A stretch of DNA of 64,000 nt from Girardinichthys multiradiatus. Lineage: Eukaryota > Chordata > Actinopteri > Cyprinodontiformes > Goodeidae. Location of the stretch: positions 26,615,958 through 26,679,957 of the forward strand of contig NC_061805.1 in the NCBI RefSeq assembly GCF_021462225.1, in the 5' to 3' direction. Every line of letters starts with the position of its first letter. Position 1 is the stretch's first letter. Made by a program: the position numbers and the translations under genes. Below the pieces are notes generated by a model, which worked only from the letters and a program-made list of their open reading frames with translations, was not told where the DNA came from and did no database searches. Shown here piece by piece: positions 23,028-34,794 of this stretch.

Positions 23028-23290
23028 TCAGAATAAAAGACTCACCTTCACCGCCCGCTCCTTCCAATGACTCTTCTGTGCGTCTCCCTGCCATCCAATC
23101 AGCATCCTGTCTGCATGACTCTTCATCCAATCACCTTTCGACGCCTCGCGTTTAAAGACCTTCAGCCATGTACATCCTCGCTTGTCAGCTGAGGTCATCC
23201 CTCCTCCACCACACCTCCACCATCTTCCTTCCCATCTCCTCCCAGTTTCCTCGCTCCCTAGCTGCCAATCCACCACCAGTGTCGGATCAG
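23028..23290 (-). promoter_or_regulatory. Promoter/first-exon-like block on the minus strand
   Basis: This GC- and purine-rich block (minus strand) stands out from its AT-rich surroundings. Read on the minus strand it has two inverted CCAAT boxes (GATTGGATG near 23,127 and GATTGGATGG near 23,096), about 30 bases apart. It ends in GCGGTGAAG followed by GTGAGTCTT, a near-consensus 5' splice site at about 23,041. An open frame of 82 codons spans the block (MVDWQLGSEETGRRWEGRWW...) but shows no known domain. It could be a minus-strand promoter with first exon, or the leader of an LTR retroelement. No polymerase or LTR ends are visible. Confidence 0.28.
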
Positions 23291-23554
23291 GGGGAAGACA
23301 TCTCTAAATCTAAACCTTAAAAATGTACATCTTAGCTCATGACATTCTCAGCATTCATGTCTTCCTCCCAGGTCCGAGCGCCAAAGAAATAACCATGTAA
23401 TCACTTATCATTAAAACTTTTCTAATTGCCATCCTTTTCCTTGTGAGTCTTTTCAGATTGAATTAGTATTTTAGTAGCCCTCATTTAGACCCGAAGGTCT
23501 CTAGTAAATTTTGACCACATTTAGGAGGCTACAGTTACACATTCTCAAACAAAT

Positions 23555-23860
23555 TTAGGTCTAGGCCATTCTGACGCTTCATTATGTTTTGCTCTATACC
23601 ATTTCATTGTAGATCTGGTTGTATGTTTAGGGTTCATTTTGCATGTTGGCCAAAAAGGTTTAGGTTTTGTCTCATCTGATCAGAACACCTAATATTTCAG
23701 GTTAGCCGTGTCTCTTCCAAGGCTTTTGGCAAACTGCAGAGAGATATTCTTGAAGCTTTGTTTAAAAAAATGTAACGATCTGCTTGCAAAGGTCAGATTT
23801 ATGGAATATGACTATTTGTGCTGTCAACACATTATTCTACTTGATCTAAAGTACTTTTGC
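23555..23860 (-). mobile_element. Tc1-like relic, same family as 3.2 kb
   Basis: Plus-strand landmarks are TTTCATTGTAGATCTGG, GGCCAAAAAGGTTTAGG, TTTGTCTCATCTGATCAGAAC and CTTTTGGCAAACTGC. They match the reverse of a teleost Tc1 transposase around its first catalytic segment (W-S-D-E-T equivalent) and the preceding linker. A large internal part is deleted near 23,640. The plus-strand open frame at 23,708-23,905 is a shadow. Confidence 0.6.
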
Positions 23861-23899
23861 AAGGCACAAATATTTGTACATATATTTTGCTATGACATA

Positions 23900-26000
23900 T
23901 TATGAAAAATACCCACCAAATAAATATTGCAAATGTTTTGTCTTATTTTTTAGAGTACTAATTGATTAAGTTGAGCCTCCTATTTTCCATTGTTTTAAAC
24001 TAACATCAAAGTACTCAGATGTGTACCTCATTTATGAATCAGAAAAGTCCATCTAAATGTGCATAACGTACAGTATGTTTTCTACCTACACCACCTGCAG
24101 CCCATGCTGAGTTGTAATGTACAGTTTTCCCCTTCTCCTCCGGCTTTTGGCCCCCTTTGAAATCAAAGTGCCAGAAAAACCTCTCCACTCGATGATCGAG
24201 TAATTTTTTTTCTCCACTTAAACATTCTTCACATTTTACAGAATGGCCCTTGAAGCCACCATGTCCTTATTAGAGGAGGGGATCTAATTACAAATATCTG
24301 ATTTGAAAGGGGGGAGAGGGGGAGTTAACCTTTGCTGAAATGCCACTGCATTACCATCTGTGAATGGCAAGGAGGAGGACCAGGCTTGAGGCATTTCCAC
24401 TGCAACATGCAGAATGATAGGCAGTTTTTCATACCTCAGGGGAATAATTGCATGAGGATTTGTTTTGTCTCAGTCTCTGTAGAGACTTTATTGACTGTTT
24501 GATAAGTAAAAATGTAAGATTTTTTATACCAGTGTGATGATGGAGTGGCTAGAGATTCTAGGTACAGTAGTTCTAGGTTGCTGAGATTGATTTATCCTCC
24601 AGTCATGAACAGTAATTTGATAATGTGAATAGTTTTAATAGAAACTGTAATGATTTTGTGTTGCAGATTGTATGTGTCATTTAAAGGATTGCATACATAA
24701 TGTTTTGTTTCGCAAATAGCAGGAGGTGCCACTGTCATGTTATTGCTGCTGGGCTAAGCTGGACTAGTTCCTGCAGAGGCTGTTCAAGTCTGTGTTCTCA
24801 GGACGATCGATCTGCCGAAAAATAAAGAAAAGTGCTTTGCTAAATGTCAGTACACATGGAATCGATATATACTTGTGCCGCTGTGTAATCTGGCCCTTCC
24901 CCCTGAGTCCAAGCTACACAGACAGACCACCAATGTAATGGAAAAGGCCACCCTGATTGGAATATGATGTAATATTTTGTGGATGGAAATAACAGCCGAT
25001 GTGCTTACAAGCTGGGGTCACAGATGATCATACATTAATACTGTTCCAGGACTTTATGGTTGCAATACAATATCATGTAAGATGTGTTGGATACCATAAT
25101 GTTGTTTCAAGGCTGCTTTGTTCTTTCGTCATAGCTGCGTTTACATTTATTGTTCATAAATCTTTCATTGTGCTGTTGCATCCGTGCTGTCACTCCTCTA
25201 TCTTCTTGTCTTCACTCACTTTTATCTTGCTCAAAAGACGCAGACATGAAGATCCCCCAACTTCTCTCTTTCTCTTCCCATCTCTCCTGCATCTTCCTCC
25301 TGCTTGCTTTCTTTGTCCTTTGTTTGCTTGCTAGAATTTTCCCTCGGTTGACTTTTTTCTTCTATCCTCTGGTCTCACGCAGGTTGCAGGATGAGTCGTG
25401 ACAGCTTACAAGTGTTGAGCAGAACAAGGGGCAACAGCAGTTATGCAATACTACACACAGGCATACACTGTGTACACCTAGCTTGTATGCAAGTTGTCTA
25501 AAATAATATGATCTGAGAACCAGAAAGAGAAGTTGTTTTTTTACTTTTTAAATGGATGTAGTTATTAGGATGTTTTGTCACTGATATTGTGTCAGACTAG
25601 ACACTGGCTGATGCAAAGTTATTGTCTGATGCATTGTTAAAGTTGTATATTGAAAACCATAATTACACTTACTCAGACACCAATAGTGTTCAGGATGCTG
25701 CAGTTTCTCCTATTAATGTTTATTGAGAGTGGAGTTTATCAAAACTTGACCAGATACTCTGTCCTCATGCCAACAATGTTTACACTCAGAGCTCTTTGTC
25801 AAAGAGCTTGGATATTGTTGGCATGTTTATTCTCTGTTTTGAAATGTCCTGTTGATGATTCTGCTCATAGCATATTTTAGTGGACTACCAGTTAATTACA
25901 TGTAGACAACATTTCCAAAAAAAATAATCACCTACTTTGTGCTTTGCTTTTAAGTTGGTAAAATATAGTGACTAGTATCAAAGCTGAGCTAAGTGCAGCT
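23900..26000. other. Non-coding stretch, no supported feature
   Basis: Segment 24,130-24,420 is less AT-biased and rich in homeobox-type TAATTA and TCAAAG words. That would suit a conserved non-coding element but cannot be judged from one genome. A pyrimidine-rich segment lies at 25,190-25,380. Confidence 0.35.
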
Positions 26001-26009
26001 TCATCTACA

Positions 26010-26110
26010 GAAACAGACGCGAATGGCCGAAATGCATGTTGACATCAGAGGTCAGAGGAGAATGACCAAACTGGTTTGAGATGACAAAAGGAAACAGTTA
26101 ATATAATAAT
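26010..26110 (+). mobile_element. Short Tc1-like relic (plus-strand transposase)
   Basis: The text GACATCAGAGGTCAGAGGAG followed by AATGACCAAACTGGTTTGAGATGA matches the part of the 10.9/36.4 kb Tc1 family that encodes the segment after the DNA-binding domain. It is about 100 bases long and flanked by unrelated AT-rich sequence. Confidence 0.55.
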
Positions 26111-26119
26111 ATTATATCA

Positions 26120-27480
26120 GATTGGAAAATTGGCATCATGGATGTGCAGCTGACATATCTGCATCTGTGTGATGCGTCATTGACAAAAATATTGACAAAA
26201 ATCTTTGAGGAATATTTCTGAGATCTTGTTGAGCCTGTACCTCATGTAATTAAGGCATCTCTGCAGGCAGAAGGAGGTACATCTTGACACTAGTAAGGTA
26301 TGCATTATAAAGTAGCTTTTAGGTGTGTAACAGTTTTGAGCGGTGCAAAAAAGGCAGTCATTGTTAGAAATTGTTTGTGCAAATTGCTATCATGCATCTC
26401 ACTGTTGGTGCGGCTGAGATGCCCGCAGACATCAGAGCAACAACAAATATCAACATCTCAGTTTTGTGGGGGGTTTTGTATTGTCAGTCAACTCAGCTCA
26501 CATTGTATTTTTTTCTGCCCTAGCTGTAAAATCTATCTGCTATAACTGCATGCATACCCCCCAAACTGACTCTTTCCTGTCTTAATTTTCCACACAGTTT
26601 ACCTCCTTGACCACTACCATTCATGGTGGGTGTAACCGAAAGGTGCAGATTTATACAGAGGTTGGTAAGGGGCCAGTGGTACGTTTGGCAGCGGTTGAGA
26701 AGCTGCTGACGTGAATGCTGGGCAGGATGTGTGCAAGTAGCAGTGCTGGATCCTGTTTTGCAGACTACAGACACTGGAGCTTTGGCTTTAAATGCGGAAG
26801 ACACACGCCGAGACACAACCTTAGAGTGTTAACCTCAACCTCGACTCTTAACATCTTTGCCAATACCAGTCTCATACTCCACACGCCCGTGGAGAGGAGT
26901 GCACACAAAGTCACCCTCACAGGCAAAAACAGATTTCAAAATATTCCCACTCACAATTAAATAGTAATTACTCTTATTTATTTTATTTTTTGGCCTAATG
27001 TCACATGTGTAAAACAATAATAAGTCATGAGGCTGCTGCAAGGAAAAAGGCATCCAGTTTAACTGGTTTTGAGAAACAAACAAAACTTACCCTGTTCGCT
27101 TTCATAACACATGGGTCAAGTATTTGTTTTTACTCTTGGACAAATTTATAGGAACATGAAAATAACGACTTTGCGTTTGTTGTGTGGTTTGAAATTTCAT
27201 GGTTAAAGGGCTGGCATGCAGACGCTAAAGACAGGCATGTTTGCTTGAGTAATAAAAACAAAACAGTCTATCATAATGAACAACAGGAGAAGTGGTCATG
27301 AAAAAGAAGGGCTGTAATAAAGAGCAAAAGAATCTGTCAGCATCTTGTCCTTATTACTGTATACACTTTTCCGTATATGCAAATTGTGTTTGCACAGACC
27401 TGTTCCTCTGAATGAAACCTTAAGAGGATCATTAGGTTTAGCTTACTGAGTACAACAGGCACACCTATTACAGAGTCAGA
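26120..27480. other. Non-coding stretch, no supported feature
   Basis: No recognised repeats or exon-quality signals. Short open frames on both strands (for example 26,520-26,816 minus) show no motif and overlap one another. Confidence 0.4.
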
Positions 27481-27484
27481 ACAT

Positions 27485-28010
27485 CCCACTAGGGGGAGGG
27501 AGGAGGGAGGAAAGATGAGAAAGACGATCAGCAGCGAGTCAGAGAGGGTAAGGGAGAAACTGAGGAGACGCTTCACTGCTTTCTTTTTTTATTCTCCCTT
27601 CCTCCTTCCTGAGTTTCATCCCTGGGAGATTGTGAAAGGGCAGAACAGAGAGGCAAAGAGAGACAAAGAAGGGATAAGGGGTGGTGTGGTGGGGTGGCAG
27701 AGCTGAGAGTGTGAAAGCGAACCTGTGAGTGAGACTGACTGCGCGACATGCTCTGTCATGCTGCTACGACTGCGGCTGCCCTCTCCAAACGGCGTCATCA
27801 GCTTTCAGGAAAGGGAATGTTTACGCTAAGAATGAGTCCCTGAACCGGTTCACCATGTGGATGTGGGACAGTAATTTCCTAGCCTTCGCAGGAAGAATCC
27901 CACGGAAAAAAGAGCAACGGCCGGAGAGCTTAGTTGGTCCTGCTGGGTGGCTGCCTGCCTGTTGGCATTGCTGACACTCTCACTTAGAAACTGACTTCAT
28001 GAAAGGCTCA
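27485..28010 (+). promoter_or_regulatory. Purine-rich, promoter/5'-exon-like block
   Basis: A GGGAGGGAGGAGGGAGG run (27,493-27,511) leads into a region clearly richer in G and C than its neighbours. An ATG at 27,515 with A at -3 opens MRKTISSESER and runs into AGAGAGG|GTAAGG, a possible donor at 27,548. A further donor-like CCT|GTGAGTGAG lies at 27,725. A second open frame (27,729-27,974) contains MWMWDSNFLAFAGR with no known domain. The block could be an alternative 5' exon of the putative plus-strand gene. The strong microexon-like pair lies 390 bases downstream. No TATA box is visible. Low certainty. Confidence 0.25.
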
Positions 28011-28398
28011 AGTCTCCTCACTTCAACTTCTGCTCATCTTTTCTTTTATTTTTTAGCTCTTTAAATGGATTCTGCGGTGCTTTATTATTATAATGTTTTA
28101 AGATTGCCTTTTAAGAGATAAGTTTTAGCTTTTTCTAATGATGATGTAGGACCAAACAAGAGAAGCAAGAAGTTCTAGACACAAGGACAGGTCTGAGTGC
28201 ATCTCAGGATAGGGCTTTACACAACTATGGAACACTATATCATATTCAGGGTCTGCAGATAGGTACCTACAGTTAGCAGAAGATGAGGGGTTCCAAGGCT
28301 ACAGGGAATTCCTGACAAAACTTTGGAATGAAGCTGGGACAATCTCCAGGTGTACCCTATAATAGGTCCATGATGCACCTCAGTCATTTTCCTTTCAG

Positions 28399-28416
28399 AC
28401 GACACTCCTGGATATG
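28399..28416 (+). other. Candidate 18-nt microexon
   Basis: TCATTTTCCTTTCAG ends at 28,398, an excellent 3' splice site. After exactly 18 bases (ACGACACTCCTGGATATG) comes GTAAGTTCG, an excellent 5' splice site. Eighteen is a multiple of three, so inclusion would keep the frame. In the three phases the insert would read TTLLDM, or have core DTPGY, or core RHSWI, none with a stop. Such short in-frame exons are typical of neuronally regulated microexons. The phase used is unknown, and without transcripts it remains a candidate. Confidence 0.42.
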
Positions 28417-28419
28417 GTA

Positions 28420-29778
28420 AGTTCGCAGCAACAAGTGCATCTGTTTACTTTTGTGTGACTCTACCGGCTGTTTTGTTAATCTTCCCACATTTCTTGTTTT
28501 AATTGTATTCAAAGAGCTCCTTCATGACTTGCCCAGCCCAGTTTTCCTTTTATTTTAACCCAAGCTGAGCTCACATGTGTTCAAGATTTATTGTTAAATG
28601 CGGCAGACATTTCCTGTAATTTTCTCCCACACTAAATGCTCCAGTTGATCCATAAACTCAAGGGCAGTTTAGAAATAGAAAGCAAAAGCACAGACTGGTG
28701 TTGTAATGCAACAGCATGCTGCTGTTGGAGAGCGGAGGAAAATATTTAGGAAACATTGCAGTGTATTCTCAGTGTTTCTGCTGCCCTGTGTTGGTTTTTC
28801 TTACTAAGGCTGGTACACACTGGGTGTAGCTGTCTTTCAGCTGTGTTGTAAACTGGGTGGGACGCAGAGCAGTCAGTGACGTCAAATAGAGGGGATGTTG
28901 AGACGTGGACAGTGTTTATATTCCCAACATGGTTTTTCCAGTGAGTTGAGTTTTTACAAAGGGTTTTTAGCCACGTGTCATTTCCTTAAACAAGCTGATG
29001 CTGTCTCCCACACCTGTCAGTTTTTTTATTCTCTCAGCAATAAACTTCCTTTACCTGTTATGACTGTCCCTAAACCTTGTGTTGCATCTGTAATTTCCTG
29101 TTATTTTTCTCCTTGAACTCACACAGTTCTTGTAAAGGTCTATGGCATCTGGTGCAAATTTACTTGTCTGATTTAGTTGGTGGATCTGTCCATCTTGCAA
29201 AGAAGGGCATGCCCAGTTTTGCTAGTTATTAAATGAAAGCCTGTATTTCAACATCACACAGCAAACTGAGGCTTAAAGCTGTGGGATAAATGCCTTATAT
29301 GGCATCGTTTATTGACTTTTCCTGCAGTGAGCACTGGTGAAGAAAGTGGAAAACTAAAACTTTATGCAAAAATCACACAAGGACGCATGTACATTAGCAT
29401 GTTTTCCCAGACTACTGCTACACACAAAAACAGACAGAAAGAGAGCTGACCTTTTACTTTTATGTCCTTTACTAAGTAAGCAGGATGCAAAGTAGATTTT
29501 GAATTCATTAATATGGAATTATTTTATTTCAAGTTTTCCCTTGCATTAGTAACAGTTAATGTCAGTAATTAAAAATCTAACATAACTATGAAGCTGCACG
29601 TATATATTGAGAGGGTGAATTGGAAGCATTTAGCAAATCTAGCTGCATTGCAGTAACAATTCAGTCCTGTTAAAAATGTCAGAAAACAGAAGATTAGGCG
29701 GCCAGACTTTCATTTAAACCTTGGACGGGATTTTTCTTTCTCTAAACAGTAAATCTATCATCCTTGTGACTCTTCTAA
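28420..29778. other. Non-coding stretch, no supported feature
   Basis: No repeat family or exon pair was recognised. The open frame at 28,895-29,116 has no motif. Confidence 0.4.

Positions 29779-29779
<1 letters not shown>

Positions 29780-29819
<40 letters not shown>
29780..29819. repeat. (TG)n microsatellite
   Basis: About 20 perfect TG units. It creates a false poly-Thr-His open frame on the minus strand and a false Cys-Val frame on the plus strand. Confidence 0.95.
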
Positions 29820-29824
<5 letters not shown>

Positions 29825-29825
<1 letters not shown>

Positions 29826-31205
29826 AAGAAAGAGCTCTCAGGAAGACCTGTATTATTCATTGCACCTTGATAATGGACCCATCCTTTACTCTCTGTCAGA
29901 CCTGTGGCGTCCTGCGTAGCACTAAAAGGAAAAGGATTACAGTAAGATGGAATATATTTCTGCCCAAAGTATGCATTTGTAAATGTACTCATCTGCACAT
30001 AAATATGCCAGTCAGAACTTTTGAAGGCTAAAAAAATACATTGCAAGGGATGTAAAGTTCAGATGACCACAACAGTTAACAACTTAAACATGTTACACTC
30101 TCACTGTTTCTCCACAAGCCTCACAACAGTAGAGCGTTGTAGGTATTTTAACATTCAGCTTTGAATTTAAATAATTTAAATATGACATTTTAAGCAATCG
30201 TAAGCTTCTGATTGAAAAATAAAGAAATCACAGAAACAATATAAACAAGTAAGCGATTGAGGACAGTCAGCAGAACCCAAATGGGTTGTTTACATTGTAT
30301 TTTGTAATGTCCAGTTAACGGGGATTAAGGATTATCAAGGATACAGGGTACAACAAGGCTGGCTAATGGTACTGAAGTTTTTATCTGATATGGGATTCCT
30401 ACTAAGTGCAAAAAGTAAGGTTCACTTTAATTACATTAAATTACCCCTAGTTTAAAATCTAAAATACTACAAATCTGAACTTGATTAAACATTCTAAATT
30501 GAACAAAGAACTTTGTAACAGCTGGAGATTTATAAACCTTTATTATATTTATGAAAAACAAATAAAAACAACATCAGCAAAAGGACTGCTTAAGGCTCTT
30601 TGGCATGAGGACACCCTTACTTGGAGACCAGCCGGAAAAGTGAAAATATATTTTTAAACATAATTTTGATTTGTGAAGCATATTTATCAAAATGGAAAAA
30701 GGAGGCTCGGAATGAAATGGTTAAATACTTGTATTGCCCAGGGCAGCATTCATGTAAGAACAACCTCTGTTCTGGGGAATTAAATTATACAAGTAACTCG
30801 GAAAAACTGGAGAGAATAACTGTGCTGATTTAAGCCCATTTGGATTTCCGCTGAGAACTTGTATACTGATGGTCACTGTTTTATACTCCACTAGGGCAAA
30901 ACAACATGCTTTGGGCACTCTAGTGGTTAGACTGGAACAAGTGGATGCCAAATGGAAAGAAAAATTCCCATTTTGGGAAAAGCCAATATTATTTAAAGCT
31001 TTATAAACAAGCACATGCTTAAAACTCTAAAAAAAAGTATGTTTGTTTTCACATTGTACTTTTTGCAAATGAACTATAACTTGTAAACAAAACCACACGT
31101 GAGGATGCTTGTTCCCATTGTACAGAAATGACTAGGGTGGTATAGAGAACAGAACCAGAAATGGAGGAAAACTCTTGTTTAATGTCTCTCATGCCTTTAG
31201 CTAAC
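29825..31205. other. AT-rich non-coding stretch, no supported feature
   Basis: Short open frames only. No transposon ends were recognised. Confidence 0.4.
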
Positions 31206-31209
31206 CTTA

Positions 31210-31680
31210 GTGAAGTTTTATTTACTTTAACGCGGCATCATTCGGGAGACCACTCGGACCCCCTCTCCTTCATTTTTCCCTAACATACTGAACATGGCCG
31301 CATCCTTGTGTCTTTTCCAACAGTTGAGCTATGTGTGCATCTGCCCAAATATCGAGGAGGCACTGTGTCTCCTCGTTGCTCCCGGCCTGTCCATGGCTAC
31401 TTGTTTGTAGCATCTATGCAGTAGTAGCGTTAGCAACACTGAAGGGCTAATTTTTCCCATGATGCCCTGCTCACTAAGTCCAGAAATGCGCATGTTTCCT
31501 GTAACTGAGTTGGATCGAAACCGGTTTGAATTAAAAAGAGAACCACACCATAGGCTGTTCGGAAACGGACCGAGACCAACCCCAAAAAGTGGGTCTCGGT
31601 CCGGTTGTTTGGTCCAGACCATAGTTTGCTTGAATGCATTCAAACCTCCTCAAAACGTCTGGACAAAAGGGGGCAAATGA
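31210..31680. repeat. Hairpin-bearing DNA-element-like repeat
   Basis: A GC-richer island in AT-rich surroundings. At 31,567-31,602 the arms GGACCGAGACC and GGTCTCGGTCC form a perfect 11-bp inverted repeat around a 14-base loop. It is followed by GGTTGTTTGGTCCAGACC. The word TGTTTGGTCCAG also occurs in the 20.8-21.4 kb repeat. This looks like a non-autonomous DNA transposon or a fragment of one. The overlapping open frames on both strands are side effects of the palindrome. The superfamily is not assigned. Confidence 0.4.
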
Positions 31681-31689
31681 ACTCTTGTT

Positions 31690-34385
31690 CTTTAAGGCTG
31701 ACCAAACATAACAAGTTTATTCTGCTTACAGCATCTGCTTTAATTTTCTATGCATCCTTGAATTTTATGAATAAGTGATTTAAAAATGAATAAACTATTG
31801 GTAGCAAATACTTAAACATCAATCCTTAATTTTGTTTGATTACTAATATTAAAATTCTTCTTATGCAAACAAAAATGAATGCATAAATTCATGAATTCTA
31901 AAGTTTAAATTCTAAACTTTGTTTTAAAGTATTTATGTTTAGTGTAGAATTATGATGGTCAGGTTTGCCAACTCTAAATATTTTGGATTTTGAAACAAAA
32001 TGCCCTCCTGCTGTCCAGATTTCTTAAAAAATGTGGAACAACCCTTTACCATAGCACAGATGTGTTAGTGGCTTTCTGTTAACCCATCATGGCTTTCTCA
32101 CAGTGCTAACAAACAAGTCCCCAAATGCTGGAAGATTTGAGAATTTAAATTATTAAGTACACATCTGGTCATTTTAGATTTTGAACTAAAGCTGATTAAC
32201 TGCAGTCCAAACTGAAATTAGAGCTCAGATCTCGCAATGGCATCACACTCATAACAATGTATTTCTCAAAACATTTTATGCATTCAAACCCTAATTATGA
32301 GATTTTACTGTGATTTTACTGTGTGTGACAATTACTGAATATGACGCAAATGTTCAGAAGTGCTGACAGTTTTTAGCTGCAACTTTTACAACATTGTACA
32401 CAGCTATATTAGACAATGTACTCAGAGCTGCTCTGCAACCCTGCAACTTTCCCAGTCGGAATTGTGACTTTGCAGGACATCTGATTTATTTTTGTATTTC
32501 CAACTGGCAACTCGAAATATCGGATTTCTGGATATTAGGAAACATCACCATTAGCCATTAAGTTTAGTGTAGATAGGAAATTCCAAAATGGATACTTACT
32601 TTAGAGGGTTGGCAGCTATTTGTTCGCCACTCATGGTATTCTCACATTGCTTACAAATCATTTGTACAATGTCTGTTGCTTGATACCAAAACGTATCTAA
32701 ATTCCTGCCAGACAAAGTTTAAAGACTTTTTATTTGATTTGTTCAGTGCTTCTGTAACCGAGTGTTGTAAGACAGCCCATTGAGGTGTCTTTATTGATAG
32801 ATCCTGTCAAAACAACAGGGCAATTCAAGTGCTTGTTTCTTGCGTCAAAATAAAAATCCTAAAAATACAACTTAATGATAATATTAGCTTAAACTTACCG
32901 CATGAAACATAATTATGCTGTCAGCAACTGAATCACGTTACACAAGACAGATTTCCCTTTGACAAGAGATATCATGACATTTTATTATTGCGAGATCTCG
33001 TTCCACAAGATTTCATTACACCCCTAGTCATTTTGTATGCAAACTGGTGTTTAATTTAGAGATTTTGTCAGCTACAGGAACAGTTACCATCTACTATGCA
33101 TTGCTTTCATTTTACCACCATGGAAATGTTTAGCTGTTTATTAATAGAATGAAAATGGCTGATGCTTAATAATGTTAATAAAGCTTAGTCTCCATATATA
33201 ATGCTGATGTACACAGGCTTTTAGTTATGCTGTAACATTTCAACCCACATTCTGTTGCTGGGTGTTGCCTCCAGCTGAGCAATAAACAAACTGAGATGTA
33301 TGATTGCCTAAACTTCATTAAACACTAACCAGAAATGAGATGAAAAGTCTGTGTAGTAATCCACTTAAGTGAATCCAGTGCCTCCGAGAGCAGGGAGAGG
33401 GAAAAGGAGAGGCTATATTTAGAACAAAGATTGCAGATGCTCTGCTGCTCGATTCCTATCTTCCCATCCTCTGCTATTTACTACAGTGTTGGAGCATGTG
33501 TGAAGTCAGTGGAAATATGATAGCCTGGATGTGATAATCTGGTGTCTGCAAGGAGTTTGAGAACATCAGATTTTATTCTCTCTGCTTCGTTTCTCCTCCA
33601 CCCTTCCTTGTTCCTAGTGGCCCCACCGGTGGCTACCTCAGATGTATTTTATCTATTAGATAACAAGACACATGGAATTTTTATCTCATTTCTTTGAAGC
33701 TGCTCCCACGGTACATTGTCATCGATTCCAGCTCCGACGAGTTAGTCTCAGCCAGGCTTTAGATTGCTTTCCATCACTCCAAGTCATTGTGTCATAACCT
33801 AGGCAGAGATTTTAAAATGCGCTGTTCAGGGACGGCAGAAACTTGCTGTCAGTTCTCAGGAGATGCACTCATCAGTCATTGTTGTCCCTTCACTGTGTGA
33901 GCATGAGTGTGTGTATGTGTGGGTATGAAATACAGATCTGCTGCTCTCTTCAAGCAGAAATCTCTGCCAGCCTGCTGTGCAGGGGAGATGCTGCCTCATA
34001 CAGCCTTATTAAGGGTGCTACCACTTCACCTCACCTGAAAAGGCCACACAATCTAACGCTTCTTTCATCCTCACACATTCCTTTTTTTTTAACACTTCAT
34101 TTTCTCACCTTAACCCTGCTGCTTTGTGCGTGTTCACAATGAATGAATAGACTGATACCTACACTAGGCTTGTACATATTGAACAGGGTATTTCTGCCCT
34201 TCGCAGTGAACAATTAATTACAGGAACAAAATCTAACTAAAAACATGTAGTGACAACAATGCTTTGATAGTTCAATTTTTTAAAAACATATTTACTTCAA
34301 TTAAAATTAGATATGCATTAATCAGGTTTTTTTTTCTGCTGATACTGAGGTCCAGTTTTATTTGAGGTCCTAACTTCTGTTTCGC
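31690..34385. other. Non-coding stretch, no supported feature
   Basis: AT-rich to about 33.3 kb. The 33.4-33.8 kb segment has higher complexity and GATAA/ATCAGATTT-type words that could belong to a conserved regulatory element, but nothing can be demonstrated. The 99-codon frame at 33,843-34,142 is cysteine- and serine-rich without a motif. Confidence 0.35.
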
Positions 34386-34388
34386 TAT

Positions 34389-34781
<393 letters not shown>

Positions 34782-34794
34782 CCGTCCGTCCGTG

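Noticed and set aside
29714..30046. 110-codon minus-strand open frame with a Thr-His run
   Set aside because: The frame is carried by the (TG)n microsatellite; no domain or splice context.
31329..31680. Overlapping 70-104 codon frames on both strands
   Set aside because: Mirror frames created by a palindromic repeat; no protein motif.
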